A DNA stretch of 64,000 nt from assembly GCA_014905825.1 (NCBI GenBank), contig JACGCN010000029.1, forward strand, positions 558,001 through 622,000. The letters are read 5' to 3'. This stretch comes from Lyophyllum atratum (Eukaryota > Basidiomycota > Agaricomycetes > Agaricales > Lyophyllaceae). The position numbers and the translations under genes were made by a program. A model generated the notes under the pieces. The model did no database searches. It was not told where the DNA came from and saw nothing but the letters and a program-made list of their open reading frames with translations. Every line of letters starts with the position of its first letter. Position 1 is the first letter of the stretch. This document shows, piece by piece, positions 62,935 through 64,000 of the stretch.

Positions 62935-63132
62935 CCACCACTTCTAGCAGGAATAAACTACCGATCGACATTTCAAGACATACCTTACATTACCAAACGT
63001 TTGGGAACCAGGCTAGTTCGTATCAAGAAATTGTAATCCTGTGCAATAACAGCTTTCTGGACCATTGATATTAATTCGTCAAGTGAACTTTGTTTGAAAG
63101 ACAGGTTTGAATAAGTCCATGAGTTCTACATT
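62935..63132. other. Spacer containing an orphan copy of the family X intron motif
   Basis: GTGCAATAACAGCTTTCTGG at 63041-63060 followed by TTGATATTAAT is the same motif as in the family X introns. It may be a 3' UTR intron of copy 3 or a relic. Confidence 0.6.
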
Positions 63133-64000
63133 TTATAGAATGACTACAGCTAGCGTGTTGGTAGGTACAGGGAATAAATTGACCCCCACTTTCCTTCTGT
63201 CACTGTTATTCGGCCCTACAACACATTCGTTTCCTTCACACTTGTGCACCCGTTGAATCTCACCCCGCTTCCAGACATCAAGACTGACCACAAGCTGGCT
63301 CTTTATAGTGGGCCGAAGAGGTTGAATATACTTCTCTGGAATCAGGAATGTGTCCCTTGCCACCTTAATTTTTGCATTGGAACTTTCCGTCCCCAACCAA
63401 GTGGCCGTTTTACCCTCATGATCACCGTATCGCCAGCCGGGGTCACGAAGGGAGGGTCGTGTGCCTGTGATATTCACACGTATGGATTTCCCTATCACGG
63501 CCGGGTCTATCATCCAAGGATTGTGGGCTGTTGTGAAACCAGGTCAGGCCTTGACATCTATATACACAAAATCAACATACGAAATGGTGAACTTGGGTTG
63601 GGTGTACGAGACGACGGATCCCATGCTGGCCCAAATGCGGCACTCGAACCCTCTGGCAGTGGTGTCGATGGAGTCAATGTCAGTGTAGACTCGGGAATCT
63701 CTACAGATCTATAGACACGGGTGAAGTCGCTGCGATATGCACCATCATGCAACAAAGGAATCATATGAGGGTCGTTCCTACTGAAAATGTCAGTGAGATC
63801 TTTGGGATTTGGAGGTAACGTACTCCAGAACAAGAATTGTGAGGTGGAGACGCTGCTTCTCTGGGCGCGCATCCAACTTTACCATGACAAAGTTGTCGTC
63901 CGCCGTCTCTACCACTGTCCCGACGTAGTCTTTAAACTGTGGATGCTTGATTACACGCACACGAGTATTGAGAAAACGCCGGTTGACATCTCCGTGGGAC
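63133..64000 (-). CDS. KOW-domain protein (Spt5-like, element-associated type), 5' part outside the window
   Basis: Exons on the minus strand: 64000-63824 (continues beyond the window), 63780-63581 and 63527-63133. The first piece, NTRVRVIKHPQFKDYVGTVV followed by DNFVMVKLD, is a KOW-type SH3-like barrel (V.V....FK...G.V....). Between the barrels is a Pro/Ser/Thr-rich linker (TLTPSTPLPEGSSA). A second barrel-like region reads GKSIRVNITGTRPSLRDPGW with DHEGKTATWLG. KOW modules bind RNA and RNA polymerase partners; Agaricomycetes carry many Spt5-like KOW proteins outside the true SPT5. This is unlikely to be the SPT5 gene itself, but only the C-terminal part is visible. Confidence 0.6.

Overview
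This window looks like nuclear DNA of a mushroom-forming basidiomycete (Agaricomycetes). The genes are split by many 45-80 nt GT-AG introns. The recognisable proteins are fungal: an SRPK-type kinase, Old Yellow Enzymes, a C2H2 factor with poly-Gln runs, and a DUF6589 protein. A Ty3/Gypsy chromovirus and a Tc1/mariner element are present. No search could be run; assignments rest on motifs, splice-site reading and comparison of copies inside the window.

Layout. 1-22 kb is mostly ordinary host sequence: two related polytopic membrane protein genes (439-1924 and 9916-11690, minus), an intron-containing tRNA-Glu (6020-6114), an SRPK kinase (6865-9342), a small secreted/GPI-type protein with a duplicated exon (12466-13322), two tandem Old Yellow Enzyme genes (14205-15525 and 17018-18357), and a membrane protein with a Pro/Ser/Thr repeat tail (19628-22033). 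22.5-35.9 kb is best read as one 13.3-kb mobile element bounded by 33-bp terminal inverted repeats. It holds a DUF6589 protein, a RecQ-like helicase, a GCR1_C-like DNA-binding protein and a decayed piece of the purine gene ADE2. A separate, intact mariner element is nested in it, and the matching empty site is also in the window. 36-43.5 kb has no gene I can support, but contains a diverged ~480-bp tandem duplication. 43.5-46 kb is a C2H2 transcription factor. 48.5-51.3 kb is a 5'-truncated Ty3/Gypsy chromovirus with one LTR.

51.6-64 kb is a repeat-rich island. It contains a TET/JBP-like 2OG-Fe(II) oxygenase (minus strand), three tandem copies of an unrecognised ~815-900 aa gene family (two apparently intact, one decayed), a 1.7-kb minisatellite with 101/110-bp units between copies 2 and 3, and a partial KOW-domain protein at the right edge. 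The tandem family is the most unusual thing here. Most of its introns share an internal motif around AATAAYAGCTTTCT plus a branch-like TTRAYATT, its copies share a promoter layout, and two copies may use GC-AG introns.

The 13.3-kb element (candidate transposase + helicase + DNA-binding protein + captured host gene) and the 51.6-64 kb island are the two best candidates for undescribed systems.
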